Origin: Theristus sp. LFF4_11
Taxonomy: Eukaryota; Nematoda; Chromadorea; Monhysterida; Xyalidae
DNA length: 64,000 nt
Direction of reading: 5' to 3'
Assembly: GCA_030248135.1 (NCBI GenBank)
Contig: JASANC010004490.1
Location: 32,889 to 96,888 of the forward strand
The notes beneath the pieces are model-generated. The model was given only the letters and a program-made list of their open reading frames with translations, was not told the origin of the DNA and searched no databases. Position 1 is the first letter of the stretch; each line of letters starts with the position of its first letter. The translations under genes and the position numbers were made by a program. Shown here in pieces: positions 25,738 through 37,650 of the stretch.

Positions 25738-26250
25738 TCAAATCTGCCTTGCATGAAACGGATGCGCGTAATCGAGATAGATCACGTAGCCGACGGCGGC
25801 GTAACCGAGCACTCCAGCGACGGCGAACAACGTCAGAAAGGTGACGGTCAGCGCTCGCTCGAAGCAGCCGCGCGCCACGAACTGCGGCTCGTCAACCTCC
25901 ACCAGCGTGCAACGGCGTTCATGCAGAATGTGCACCTGTGCAACAGCGCAAAGAAAACGATTTCGTTTCGCTCACAGCTACCCGACAGATGAAAATGCCC
26001 AGAAAGTGTGCAATTCAAACTTAGAACGCGATACAGTGCAGCAACGCACTTTCGGGTGTTCACTGAAGTTGCGCAGTTCGTTGCGTTTTCTGAGTGCGTC
26101 GTCAATGATGATTGCTTGCCGTGCACCACTGGTCGGTTGACGCTCACTGGTGCACGCAGCAGGTGCACTGCACGGCTCGGATGGTGCGTGTTGTATTATT
26201 GGCGCCACAGAGGCTGTACGGCGCAGCAACGGTGGCAAACGCCACGGCAT
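25738..26250 (-). CDS. Small protein with C-terminal membrane helix, unrecognised
   Basis: Two exons, 26250-26050 and 25935-25738, join in phase (donor AAA|GTGCGT, acceptor GCACAG|GTG) to about 132 residues. The N-terminal part is basic and Ser/Pro-rich (MPWRLPPLLRRTAS). The C-terminal part has one strong hydrophobic segment, ALTVTFLTLFAVAGVLGYAA, preceded by HILHERRCTLVEVDEPQF. No family is recognised. The gene is supported by the phase-compatible splice pair, coding-like G+C and a clear helix, but the start is uncertain. Confidence 0.45.
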
Positions 26251-27024
26251 TGCCAATGGGCGGGAGTGGCCACGTTCAACAAATCAACACAAATGCCTCA
26301 TCACTGTTGCTTTTGGAAACAATGGTTTTAGTGTTCATGAAACCACATAGCGTCACAATCATGCGATGCAAGGCATTCTGATTTCTTGAAACCAACCGCT
26401 CCCTGTTGTTCAGGCACAGGCGCACAGTTGGTGGTGGCAGCAGCAGCGGTCTGCGCTTGTCCTCCTACTGACATTTTTGGCAGACGCAAGACCAAAATAC
26501 TCCAAAACACTGTGTGTGGCTTTAAAAAATCACAAACAAATAGCAGATTCTGCGTTCATCGCCTGCGCGAGCAAGAAGTCTTATTCCCATCAAGACAGTG
26601 CTACTTGCTTGGTTACTATGGTTAACATTAAGCAGCGCCAAGCGACCTGATTAAAATTCAAACGTGTATCCCTTGACAACAAAACAATTCGACAGCTATT
26701 ATTGTTTATTTGGCATTTCGCAGATAATCTCCAGTTCCATGCATAACAATTCGAGAAAACCAAAAGAATGAGGATGAAAGGATGACTACAACTAGTACAG
26801 CACAAACATAACCAATCCTGTTTGATTTTTTTAGGTTGATGGGTAAAATGATAAATTCACATCCAGCTAAATCAAAATAGAAAACTGGTGATAATCCAGA
26901 AATACGACCGCAAAGACCATATCTTTAAAAATTTCAACAGAGCAAATGCACGCGAACACAAAGAGCATTATAAAAAGTTCATCAGATTTATGAATTATCT
27001 GAGCAGTATTTCCTTTTATCGAGT
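26251..27024. other. Intergenic region, nothing identified
   Basis: About 770 bases between the small membrane-protein gene and the DEPDC1 stop codon. No conserved exon or repeat was recognised. Confidence 0.5.
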
Positions 27025-30000
27025 TCACAAACGCAAAGCTTTCAGCTTTTCCATGGCCGCATTGCGGAAAGAGTGCCGTTTGGACAGGTCGTTCTGGTTG
27101 TGGTCACTGACACCTGGCATGCCGTTTGGAAAGCGCTCAGCGAAGATTTCAGGGTATTCATTTTGGAACTGCAATACAGGAAATAGGAATACCATTCATT
27201 AGTAACAAAATGAAAGTGGAGAGCATTTAAAAAACTGAGCAAACAGCGCGATTACTTTGAGCAGCTGTTTTTGCTTCGCACGAGCGTGCAGTTTCGTGTC
27301 TGCGAGCAGCGCAGCGAGCAGCTGCCTCAGTGCGTTCGTCTGTTCGACCGTTCGCTGACGCTCAAACTCTCGGTTGGTGATCCGTTCACAGAACTGCACC
27401 GCGTTCTCCGATTCGGTGCTTGAGCAAGTTGACGATGTGCCACCACTGCTGACCTGTGCATTGAAACTGTATATCACCAACTTTCACCAGATATGTGATG
27501 TCGCCGTTTGGCCTCACTGCTTCTTTGGTTACAGTGATATGCGACGCAGGGCGGTGCATGGTGTGTGGCTGTGGCAGGCTAAGCTACCTGTCGGGTATTG
27601 GCTGTTGGCGCTTGTTAGCGTTGTTGGCGCATGTTGGATGTTAGCGTTGTTCTGGTTATGTTCGGGGCCACTCTTATTGTTATTTTTTATCTTGGTTTTC
27701 TTGTTGGTACTGGTTGAAGTAACTCGGTAACGGTGTTGAGAGGTGGCCAACGGAGTGAAAAAGAAAGTTGAGAATTTGTGGATAGCATCAATCGCAACAG
27801 ACGATCAGCAATAACGTTACAAAGGAACCCAATCTGCTAATCGTGCATTTGTGAAGTAAACGCAGGAGCACACTTCCGAGCGCCTCTGATCTTTACATCA
27901 GCGTTCGAGGCCGGGCCGAAGTTCGAAAGGACGTTGGATTGAAACCATTTCACCGGGGTAGTACACTTCAGATAAGTTCATCCCATTCAATGCAGATTGA
28001 TCAATTCATGAATATGACAGCGCAACGTCCCAAAGCGCAAATCTGTGGTCGTCGTCTGCATACTAGTGCGTGAGTGGTGCAAGAGCTTCTGCAGTGACAA
28101 ATGTCGCAGTGCGACAACACAGCGCCAGCAAGCCCACTGCGCTCACGTGTCGTGGTCGGCCGAGGCGCGTCTGTCGTGCAACGAGCGCCGCGAGCTCAGC
28201 GCCAACGTTGAACAGTTCACGTTCGTGGTCCATCAGTGTCACCATCAGCCGGAGGCACACCGACGGCGGACACTCAGCACCCCGCCGCACGACACACTCC
28301 GTGAAGTCCTCAAGCACCTGCACATGCGAAATGCAGCCGAGCACATGCGCATTCAAGTGCACCACGAACGTTTGGTAAGATCCAGTACTTGCAGTTGCAG
28401 TTTTGTTCAATTTGTGCCCGCTGAATCACCCGTCGCAAAAGAAATGTTTTATAAAAATACATTTTTCATACAGGCTGGCCGAAAAAAAGTACCCGGTTTC
28501 AAACTACTTTCACCAGCGTGTGGTAGTGAAAGAATTTCAGCTGAAATTTTCAGTACTGATAGAACACATCATGGAATTTTTCGGACATTTTTTTGGTGAT
28601 GGTTCTCTGCATTTCGGCCTGGCCAACATCATATGCAGAAGAGGGGTGGCCTCAACAGTGATGTGCCCCTCCTAAACAAATTTTCACCGAGAATCTCACA
28701 ACGCATCATTCATTGCTCATAGACGTCTTCACCATCAAGCTTCTCATCTGGCAGTGGGTTGATCGTCTTCGCCTCTTCTTCTTCATCGTCTTCTGCCAAT
28801 TGCCGTCGACTTAAAAGCTGCTCAATGTGCGCGCCATTGTTCTCAATGATAGCGTCCATTCGATGCTGATGCTGGAAACTGAGCAGCACTTTCTACCGCA
28901 GTCAGAGTCGATCTGGCGAACTGCAAAACGAATGCTCGTCTTCAAATCTTCAACGTTGGTTCACGTTGATTCACACAAGACGAGCTGCTCCACACATGCC
29001 CCCAGGACCACAACGTCGAACTGCGGCAGAAAGTTGCTAACAAGTTTCCAGCATCGAATGGACGCTATCATTGAGAACATGGCGCGCACATTGAGCAGCT
29101 TTTAAGTCAACGGCAATTGGCAGAAGACGATGAAGAAGAAGAGGACGAAGACGATCAACCACTGCCAGATGAGAAGCTTGATGGTGAAGACGTCTATGAG
29201 CAATGAATGATGCGTTGTTAGATTCTCGGTGAAAATTTGTTTTTGCGTGAAAAGGTCGATTTTTCAAACATTACGCTGTGAAACTGAATTTACTTGACTA
29301 AACCAAAAAACTTACAAGAATAATTCAATGATGTTTACTATCAGCGCTGAAAAGGTCAGCTCATAAGGGCTCACCAGACGCCAGTGAGAGCAGTTTGAAA
29401 CCGGATACATTTGTTGGCGCACATTGTATTTATGGGTTTACTATACCAACGTTTACGCACACGATATCGGTTGGCAGAGACCGTTGCATGTTTGTTGCGT
29501 GTCAGCTTGAGACAATGGTTGTTTGCGACACGATGCATGAAACGCAGCAAGTAGTGCAGCCAGTGGCGTGTCTGCACAGGCAGCAGCAGCAACGCGTAGC
29601 GCAGCGCGCGCACCGCCAGCACGCTCGAATCATCTGCGTGCAACGAACATCAGTGCAGCTGCGAGTCTTTGCAAAACCATGCATCTCGACAGTAAAAATT
29701 GATTGCACATGAAATTGATCCAGATGGACTGTAGCTAGCCAACGGGTAAATGGTTTGGGCTAAAATTTTAATCACGCAACACCCATGCCATAACTTTACA
29801 TTTTTGTGCTAAAATTTCAGACGAATTTGTCCACCCAATAATTAATGCAAAAAGAGCATGTGAAAACGTGAAAAAAATTGAATTTTCGCGCCAAATACAG
29901 TGCTTAGCACACCTCCACCATTCAGCGCTCAAGAAGTTGTTTCAGCTTTTTGCTGTGACTTTTTGTTTCTTTTTTTCAAAAAGAACAATTGCTGGTTTTC

Positions 30001-33000
30001 TGCTGATGATGAAAAGATTGGCCGACCAGAGCTCGTTTTTCTGTGATAAACATTTCTAATTTCACAGAAATTCGCGCGCTACAAACAAAAAAGTTCAGGC
30101 ATTTTGAGCCAGGTCGATGCTGCGCAAATCAAAGTGTACACGAAACTCATGAATAACTGTTGTTGTGCTTTTTGTTTGTTCGTATGCAAAAACACAGAAC
30201 ACCAGCTGCTCAGTGGTCTAGTCCGTTTTTCACAAAATGCCGCGAAACCAAAAAAATCGGTGGCATGGCTGCTGCAACAACAAAAACAGTGATTTCAGAG
30301 AAAATTATGCCAGAAAAAATATAAAAAAACAATGGACGTAAACCAGCCGGCGTACTGCATTTGGCGCGAAAATTCAATTTATTTTCGCGTTTTCACTATT
30401 TCGTTTCGTATTCATTATAGGGTGGAATTCGTCTGAAACTTTACCACAAAAAATGAGAAGTTAGATATATGTGATGCTTTGTTAAAACTTCAGCCCAAAC
30501 CATCCACCCGTTGGCGAGCTGAAGCCGATTATTAACGTGTAGTTTTTTGATCACCCTGTTACAAGCATGGTAATGCTGCTACAGAGCCACGCACATACAC
30601 GCACGCACTGTTACGACATCGTATTGTGCATGAGTGTGTGCGTTTGTCGCGGTGCACACAGCACTTGAGCAGACGCCAACCTGCAGCAGTGATCGCGAGC
30701 GCCGTGTCAGAGGAGCGAGAGAGCGAATTGAGTGAGCTGAGTGAGCCGAACGGGGAAAGCATGATGCTGCTGGAGGCACACGACGAGCGACAGCCGGGCA
30801 GCTGCTGCAGAGAGCCGGCGGCGCCAGCGCCAAGTTGGCACAGCTGCAGCAAGCGAGTGCACGCGCTCGTTACACAAAGCACAAGCGCCACGTGGACACA
30901 CAGAACAGCCGTGAGCACCCACCAAATTGTCGACCATCAGTTCGTCGCAGTCGTTCACGGCGAGACTGTGATGCTTGGCTGATGTCGCCGGCGACAACGC
31001 ACGCCGCTCGTGCTGCCTGTACGCACGTCCACTGCCGTAGCGCACGCCAAACTGTCTGCACACAACAACACCGTGTTTCTTGCCATCGAACCATGCAACA
31101 CTTCCGCGTTCAGTGGTGTTTGCTGCACTGACCGGTCGCATTCAGTAATCACAAAGAACGCTGTCATTGCCAGCTCTTTTCAGCCGGATTGCCAAATCCG
31201 AATGTGCACCTTACGGTGGTTTACAGTTCATATGCAACATGACGTAACCACCAACTAATCAGCGCTGAGAGTTGCTCATGACTAACCAATCAACGCTAAG
31301 AATTGATAAGACCAACCAATCAGCTAGTTGCCTATATTAGCGAGATAGACTGTAGTTTTGTAGTAAATTGACGGTGAGCGTCGCGTGTACGAATGTGCCT
31401 GCACGAGAGGCAGTTTGTTTGCGAACAGCGTGTCCTAAGCGTACTGTTTAGCGTTGGCAGTGACACGCCATGACGAGAACATGGGCCTGGCGGCACGGCG
31501 AGCGTCTGCAGACGTCGGTCGGCGGCAGATGGGGCGCTGGTGGACACGTGCTGGCTCGCGCTCACGACCAGCGGCAGGGGGCAACGCGCCAAGACGACGC
31601 ACCAGGGACGCACTCTGCACCAGACCTGTGAGTCACACACGACGCAGTCAGCTCACTCGCTGCTTTGTATTCCGCTCACTGATTCGTTCAACCAGCTACA
31701 GCTAGCTCCGTATGCCAGTAGTCAAATACTTGGAGGGCACCGATTGCATACGTTCACAGTTTCACAACGCCACGAAAGCAATGAACATTCGAAAAATGCA
31801 GCACACTGAGTGGCCGACTGTGCACCAACAGCATCAGTCAGCGCGGTGTGCCCAAACTAACCGGGCAACTGTTCAAACGGCACCCGGCAGCGTGCGTCTG
31901 TGGGCGTCCGTCCGGGTGACGCATCTGGCGCCGGTGCACGTGCTTGTGCTTGCTCTTGCGCACATTCAGTTGCAACTGTGCCGTTTGCACCGGCGACGCT
32001 CTCGCTGCCACACGAATCGCCACTGAACGCGCACTCAAGCTTGCTTGCAATTGCACCGTTATGTGGCCCTGGTGATGCTGTCGCTCTGCAAGTCGCAACT
32101 GTTCATGTTTATTGAGCTCAGTAGTGCTACTAATGGTTTGCACAAACTTGTGCAATTAGTCAGTCACATTACTGAGTCACGTTTTATGAGACTGATGCCT
32201 GATTTTGTGCATGAAAACCCGCGGTCGACTGCCCATAAGGCATGTGCCGCACCTGCAATTGCGAGCCGACACACTGCTGCATGCGAACGACTGTGACATT
32301 GACGCTGATGAGTTTGTGGTGGTGTTGGTGTGCTTGCCACTGGGCACCAGCAATCGTGTGACCGGCTGCCTCTGTGCAAACTCGGTCGCAACGTGCAGCT
32401 CCGCTGGCAGTGCGTCCGCGTACGACACCTCGTGACCGTCGTCCAACAGTTGTTGACCTGCGACACGTTTGCAATTTGACCATATCTGATCTCTACTTAA
32501 ATGAAAGCTGTACGATTCAGGTGACATGTCTCACAGACACGACACAACTGCATTGCAACACAACACGCGACAAGCACCGACCACGCTGGTTGTTTGCCTG
32601 AATGTCGTGTACCGCTGCAGCGACGGATGTTTCACTGCTGCTGGCCAACGGGGGCGTCGCGACAAACTGGCGAGCTCGGGAATGCGGTCGAGGGCACTGA
32701 AATCAGCAGCGATGCGACCAAACAAACAACCAGCAAAACGGCAAAGCCAAATGTGTTTGTATCATCTTTCATAACAACTGGATTTTATGCTTGACGCGGC
32801 AATTCGAAATTTCTAACAGTGATAACAACAGATGCTGAGACGCGCACAACGCACACCACAGACACGGCGCCTTGGGCAATTTTGGACTGCCGCATGAAAG
32901 ATAAGGAATTGAAAAATACCACAAATGAACTGGAATGTGTGATTTTGCAAGCGCACCACAGCGTCAGTGCCCGTCGACTGTTGTCGTTGTTGTATTTCAT

Positions 33001-35703
33001 TCACGTTGTTCATGACCGCAGTCAGGAATCGTGCGAACGCCGGCGTCAACAGCGGCGGCTGCTCTGAGAACAGTTTGCAAACGTTGCAGTAGACGTCCAG
33101 TTCAAAGTTGTCGTAGGTGACTGAGAAGCCGGCGGACGCCTTGTCAAACGGCCACCGTGTCAGGCAGCGCATCATGCCAAGCACCCATTTCGGGATGCCG
33201 TCTGCAAAATCATGAAACATGTATCACTGGCGCAACATCACTGTTGGTCTCGTTGGTGTTCTAAAAATCTAAATCAATCTTGACCGAACTGACCCCAGTG
33301 TGTTCAAAAGTAAAACTAAAAGCAGTTTGGCACAGTGTGCTTGTTGCTTTGTTTCAACCTTTTTGTGCCCCTGCTCGACCTCACAGCAACGTACCTCCAC
33401 GTTCGCGAGGCATCACGACGCCACACGAGTTCACCTGCGTTGCGTTCCACATGACGTCCTCACCAGACACCTGCAAATCAGCCGTCAATCGATCCACTGA
33501 TGGCAGTTGCAGCACTTCGGCGAGTCTGAATAAGATTAAAACACATGAGCACACACACGAAGACGCAAGGGTAACTGTGTGATTTGCGAAATGGTTTATA
33601 AAATGGGAATTTTTCGATTTTACATTCCACTTTTAACAAAACGCACAAAAACGACGTACAACTGCTGGGCAGAGGCAGCCCAGATGTGCGCGGGCGGAGT
33701 CACCGGTGCAGCTGGCACGTCTGCCCCGATTTGCCGCTGCGTCACACGCACCGGGGGCCCAGGGCCAGACGACGCACTCGCTGCTGCCGGCGGCCTCGGT
33801 GGCAACCTTGAAACGGCAAAGTCGCCTGCCGTCGCCGCCGCCGCCGGTTTCTTCTTGTTTCGCCTGGCGCCGATTCTCGTTGGCGAAAACTGCAGGTTAC
33901 GATAGACCAACGGAGCGACCGAGTGTTGCGGAGGACGATTTTCGTCGTTTGTGTTGTGGGCGTTGTTGTCGAGAGGCACAGCGGCCGCTGCACTTGGCGG
34001 TCGATGGAGCATGGCGTTGTGAGGCTCGTTGTGTCCAACTGTTGGCGAACGCTCGCGATCGGTGGCAGTGGCGTGCAGCGATGCCGACCGCGCCAATCGC
34101 TGGTTCTTCAGTGCCAACGGCGTTCGCACCAACTGACTCGGTGAGCCGAGCGCAAATCTGGCACGTTGCAAGCAACAAAACTGTGCACGGATGAGTCATT
34201 TTTGAACAGCAGCACATTGTAAGACGCTTTTCACGCACATTACCTCACCTGTACAACGATTTGTCGTCTTTCACCGCAGCGGACGGCTTCTTCGCGCCAG
34301 CAGTTTGTTGTTGTTCATTGTTATTCGCGTTGATTTCGGAGAAAATCTCTTTCGCATAAAACTGATTCAACAGGCCGAGTGCCTGAGTTCTGGAATGGTC
34401 TTGTTTTTGTGTGAGACGAATGGCACTTGCTGTAAGCTGACAGTTGAACGATACAACCGGAGCACAGCAGAAGGCAACAATCAGGTAAATCCATTTCAAA
34501 GCTGTGTTCATGTGTTTAAATCGGCTGTTCACTGATTTTCAAAGGATATCATAACAAGAAACACACATCGACTCGACTGGGGTTGTTGATATAATGTCTA
34601 AGACAAGTTTTGTTGAACTTTGAAAAAAAACGACATTTCCAGAACATATTAGAGAATAATTTTTCGAATTAAAAAAATCGGCATTTTTGTTTTATTCAGT
34701 TTTGTTTAATTTTCGTTTTTGTTTAACAACCCCAGACTCGATATCTTTCCTTGGCATCCTTCTTTATGCCAATTCAAATGACCCGAACGCAGCTTTGGAA
34801 TGTGTTTTCCAATTTACAAACCAGCCCAAGCGTCAACCACTCGCCTGCTAACAGTCGCTTGTTTTTGAACGAGATCATTTTTGTTGTTCAAATACGTGTG
34901 CAACCAATCGACGGCCTCTTGACCTGAAAATGTGTTGTCGTACGAGCGAAATTGACGACGATGACGACGCACCGGCATGAAACGACGAAAATCACGCACA
35001 CATTCGTTCCACTGAAAACGAAACCGTGAAGCACTGAGCGCCACAAATGGAGCACATTCACAGTGACAGAGAAACAAATGAAAAATTGGTACTGAAGAAT
35101 CATGGTTTCGCGAAACTCGCGTCTACAGTCAAAATTTTTTTTTTTAATATTTGAAGCACGCCCCTCACCGATTCCGGAAACCCGAAGGTACCAAACTCCG
35201 GTGGGATTGGGGAATGGACGGCTCACCATCCCGTGTAACCAATTCCCTCGCCACGTGAGGGGGGCAGCCTCTAAGCCCCGATATGTCCTGGGGGCACCAG
35301 TGATCTTAGCCCGATTTCGGTTTCGGTGGCCTGGCCTGCGGTCGCTATATCCCCGCAGGGCAGCGAATCCGAAAGCTTTAGTTGAAAACGAGTGTAGTTG
35401 TTAGAGTAGAGAGCTACACTGGCGGCAGTTTGTCATCCTCGACCTCCGTGGGGGATCGAATCGAACCCGTCACCTTCTGAGTTGAAGGCGAACGTGCTAA
35501 CCACCGCGAGCCACCAATTTTTGTTTAAACGTTGCAGTTAGTAGCTCTGAGTGTGTTGGTGCTGGATTTGACCGCGAAACTATGATTCTTCAACACAGAC
35601 CGGACAATTTGCAATCATTTTACATTTCAAAATTGATCCTGAACCTGAACCATCTTAAAAAACAAACCAGCTTGGTTGCTTTGAATTTCGTTTCCAAATC
35701 CAT
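27025..35703 (-). CDS. DEPDC1 family protein (LET-99 type)
   Basis: The minus-strand exons follow human DEPDC1 order. Exon 1 (35703-35668) reads MDLETKFKATKL and splices in phase to the DEP exon (about 35010-34850; WNECVRDFRRFMPVRRHRRQ, FSGQEAVDWL), then ALGLLNQFYAKEI (34.4 kb) and RFALGSPSQLVRTPL (34.15 kb). The inactive RhoGAP-like part gives VLQLPSVDRLTADLQVSGED (33.5 kb) and GIPKWVLGMMRCLTRWPFD with FSEQPPLLTP (33.2-33.0 kb). The C-terminal part gives LAVRALRYALLLLPVQTRHW (29.63 kb), LRLMVTLMDHERELF (28.2 kb), exon 27453-27256, and the last exon 27168-27025 with FQNEYPEIFAERFPNG. In worms LET-99 controls spindle positioning at the cortex. Exons between 30.5 and 32.7 kb are poorly conserved and not resolved. 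Confidence 0.84.
28710..28859 (-). CDS. Small acidic reading frame of unknown origin
   Basis: A 49-codon frame starting MDAIIENNGAHIEQLLSRRQ, followed by an acidic run (EDDEEEE), and ending LDGEDVYEQ. It looks like the C-terminal tail of a larger protein rather than a full gene. An in-frame TAG lies upstream in this copy. It is antisense-free within the DEPDC1 intron on the same strand. It may be a retroposed or transposon-captured exon; no family is recognised. Confidence 0.4.
   Translation of the reverse strand: MDAIIENNGAHIEQLLSRRQLAEDDEEEEAKTINPLPDEKLDGEDVYEQ
29056..29215 (+). pseudogene. Broken inverted copy of the small acidic frame
   Basis: It has the same sequence as the minus-strand frame at 28859-28710, but one base is missing after the codons for MDAIIEN, giving a shifted frame that stops at about 29104. 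Downstream bases still match to the terminal GAGCAATGA. Confidence 0.65.
29712..30559. mobile_element. Long-TIR element in a DEPDC1 intron
   Basis: Arms of about 200 bases are inverted repeats. The left has GCCAACGGGTAAATGGTTTGG, AAAATTTTAATCA and TGAATTTTCGCGCCAAATAC; the right has the complements, ending TTTTTTGATCACCCTGTTA. The outer left end is degenerate. The right terminus (CAGGGTGATCAAAAAACT reversed) closely matches the element entering at 63858. No transposase is encoded. Confidence 0.8.
34571..34740. mobile_element. Small TIR element in a DEPDC1 intron, about 170 bp
   Basis: ACTCGACTGGGGTTGTT at the left matches the reverse complement of AACAACCCCAGACTCG at the right. The interior is very AT-rich and non-coding. 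Confidence 0.55.
35136..35515 (-). mobile_element. Full-length tRNA-derived SINE in DEPDC1 intron 1
   Basis: On the minus strand the head reads GGTGGTTAGCACGTTCG (box A-like) and GACGGGTTCGATTCGATCC (box B), a clear Pol III promoter. A body follows with TTCGGATTCGCTGCCC, GCGACCGCAGGCC and ACCGAAATCGGGCT, then a poly(A) tail (the plus-strand T-run at 35136). About 380 bases. Related copies: 55784-55971, 57110-57297, and fragments at 20062 and 58645. Confidence 0.85.
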
Positions 35704-36599
35704 CCGAACAATGTCTGTTGCTGCTGTCTCGTCTGTGTTTGTGAATGATGTGGATGCCGCGCGTGCCGTGATGATGACGAGCAATTGAATTGAATTGATT
35801 GGAAATTGGATTGAATTGCCCACTTGCTGAAATTGCCGAGCCTGAGGGAGAGGGATGATGGAATGGATTAAATGGAATTTTGCCCGAATTTGGTAAACAT
35901 CATCTATATTATTAAATTTACAAAGTGTCTGTGCGTGCGTGTGTGTGTGGCACTTTTTTGCAATTTGAATTGGCGCCCTTTTTTGCTACTTAAGAAAACT
36001 CCATCTCAATTTCCTTAACCTATTTTTTATTAATGCCAGTTGAGATTGTTTTCTCAAAACGTCTCTCTTCATAGCTGGAGTCATCATGATACTCTTTGGT
36101 CAACAGAGACAGTTCAGCGCAGCATAGGCAAATGGAAGCGTTGCTGATCAAAACTTGATGATCGACTGGGAAAGATGTAACAAAACCGTCTTTGAAAAAG
36201 TTTGAACTTTTTTGTTTTTAAAAATCGGGTTGCAAAACGCACATCGACATCGGCATTGCAAGTTGCACTTTGGATTCAAAACAAGTAAATTTCATTGAAA
36301 TTGATACTCCATGTTTCATTTTCAAATTGATACTCCATGGTTATGAGCGATAATTTCAACGTAACGCACGATGGGCAACTGGCAATTGTTGCTGCTCAAA
36401 ACTTGACGAGCGACTGCGAAGCATGTAACAAAACCGTCTTTGAAAAAAGTTAGTTTTTTAATTGGGTCGAAATGGTATTTTCCATTCATTTTCACTTTGC
36501 AAAATGTTTGGGTCATGTTGGGGTAAACGGGTAAAAAGAAGCAATGACTGCAAAACGAAATTATAAACGTCACTTTTTTGTTTCTTCTATTCATTTTCA
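35704..36599. other. Intergenic, with a diverged internal duplication
   Basis: No gene. A GT-rich run lies at about 35930-35950. Two related blocks at about 36145-36210 and 36385-36450 share CAAAACTTGA and GTAACAAAACCGTCTTTGAA, so an old tandem duplication is likely. Confidence 0.55.
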
Positions 36600-36975
36600 C
36601 TTTAGAAAAAAGGCCTGGCTTATGTTAGGGTAACCGGGTAAAAGAAGCATTAGCTTTTTAAAACAAGTATTTTTAATAAAAAAAACGTTAATTTTTGTAT
36701 TTTTTATTCAATCTTACTTAACGTACAAAAAGGCTTGACTTAGGTTAGGGTGAACGGGTAAAAATAGCAAAATCATAAACTTCGCATTTTCGTTTTACAA
36801 AAAAGGCTTGGCTTAGGTAAACGGGTAAAAAAGCATTAGCTTTTTAAAACGGGTAAATGAAAAAAACGTTAGTTTTTATATTTTTTATTCAATTTTACTT
36901 CACTTACAAAAAGGCTTGCCTTCGGTTAGGGTAAACGGGTAAAAATAGCAAAATCATAAACTTTGCATTTTTTAT
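36600..36975. repeat. Tandem array of about 188-bp units with telomere-like motif
   Basis: The block AGCTTTTTAAAAC recurs about 188 bases apart (about 36648 and 36836). Within units, AAAAAGGCTTG is followed by TTAGGTTAGGGTGAACGGG or close variants (36609, 36727, 36800, 36907). The TTAGGTTAGGG words look telomere-like but are interspersed rather than a pure telomere repeat. Confidence 0.8.
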
Positions 36976-37650
36976 TTATTTGAATACATTAAAAAATATT
37001 GTATTGTAGGCGACTTCACGGCAGCACAAGGTAGATTTTCTTCAGGGTTATTTATCAGTAAACGTTACTGTTTTTTCTTTCTAAGTCAATGCCACTTCAC
37101 CAAAAAGGCTTGGCATTGATTAAGCCACATGAGCTCGGGTCAATAGGCTAGTAAACTTGAATACACTCAAACGATAAACTCAAGCAAGCAAGGCATTGGC
37201 AATGGCATGCAACTTGCAAACAACAATAACAAGCTCAAGCTAAGATTTTTTCAAACAGTGTTAGTCTTGGCCGGGTCAGCGTGTCAGCAGCCTTTTTGCC
37301 CTTGATAAAACAGGCATGATGTGACGGCAGGCGAGCGTGTTGTCTGGAGGTCTGCTGCTGTGGTGTTGCGTTGCATGTTGCTGCTGTGGTTATAATAGTC
37401 TGGGTGGCTGCTGGCTGGGTGCTTTTGCTGGCTTGTTGGCATATATTCTCTCTGCTCATTTCGTATTTTCCAGTACTTTTTCAAAAGTCATTCATTATGT
37501 GTTTCCAATAGCGGTGAAAAACGCTCACTAACGCCAAGTGTTGAAAATGGTTGGAAATTCAACAGATTACCGCTAAATGTCCGTTTAGTTGTGAAAATTG
37601 AAAATCATAGTAGTTCAATCAAAACGAGGTTCGCTCGGACAATTGTCGCG
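36976..37650. other. Upstream of the paraoxonase-like gene; nothing identified
   Basis: No coding exon seen. One more AAAAAGGCTTGGC word of the adjacent array occurs near 37100. The promoter of the following gene presumably lies here. Confidence 0.45.

Larger units (their letters stand above)
28675..29242. repeat. Inverted duplication (arms about 220 bp) in a DEPDC1 intron
   Basis: Left arm 28675-28896 and right arm 29005-29242 are reverse complements with few differences, around a loop of about 108 bases. Each arm contains the same small acidic reading frame; the minus-strand copy is open, the plus-strand copy is broken. Arms end with CAAATTTTCACCGAGAATCT and its complement. Confidence 0.85.

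Noticed and set aside
29868..30292. Short plus-strand frames inside the long-armed element, considered as a transposase
   Set aside because: Two frames of about 62 codons with low-complexity composition and no DDE or other catalytic motif.
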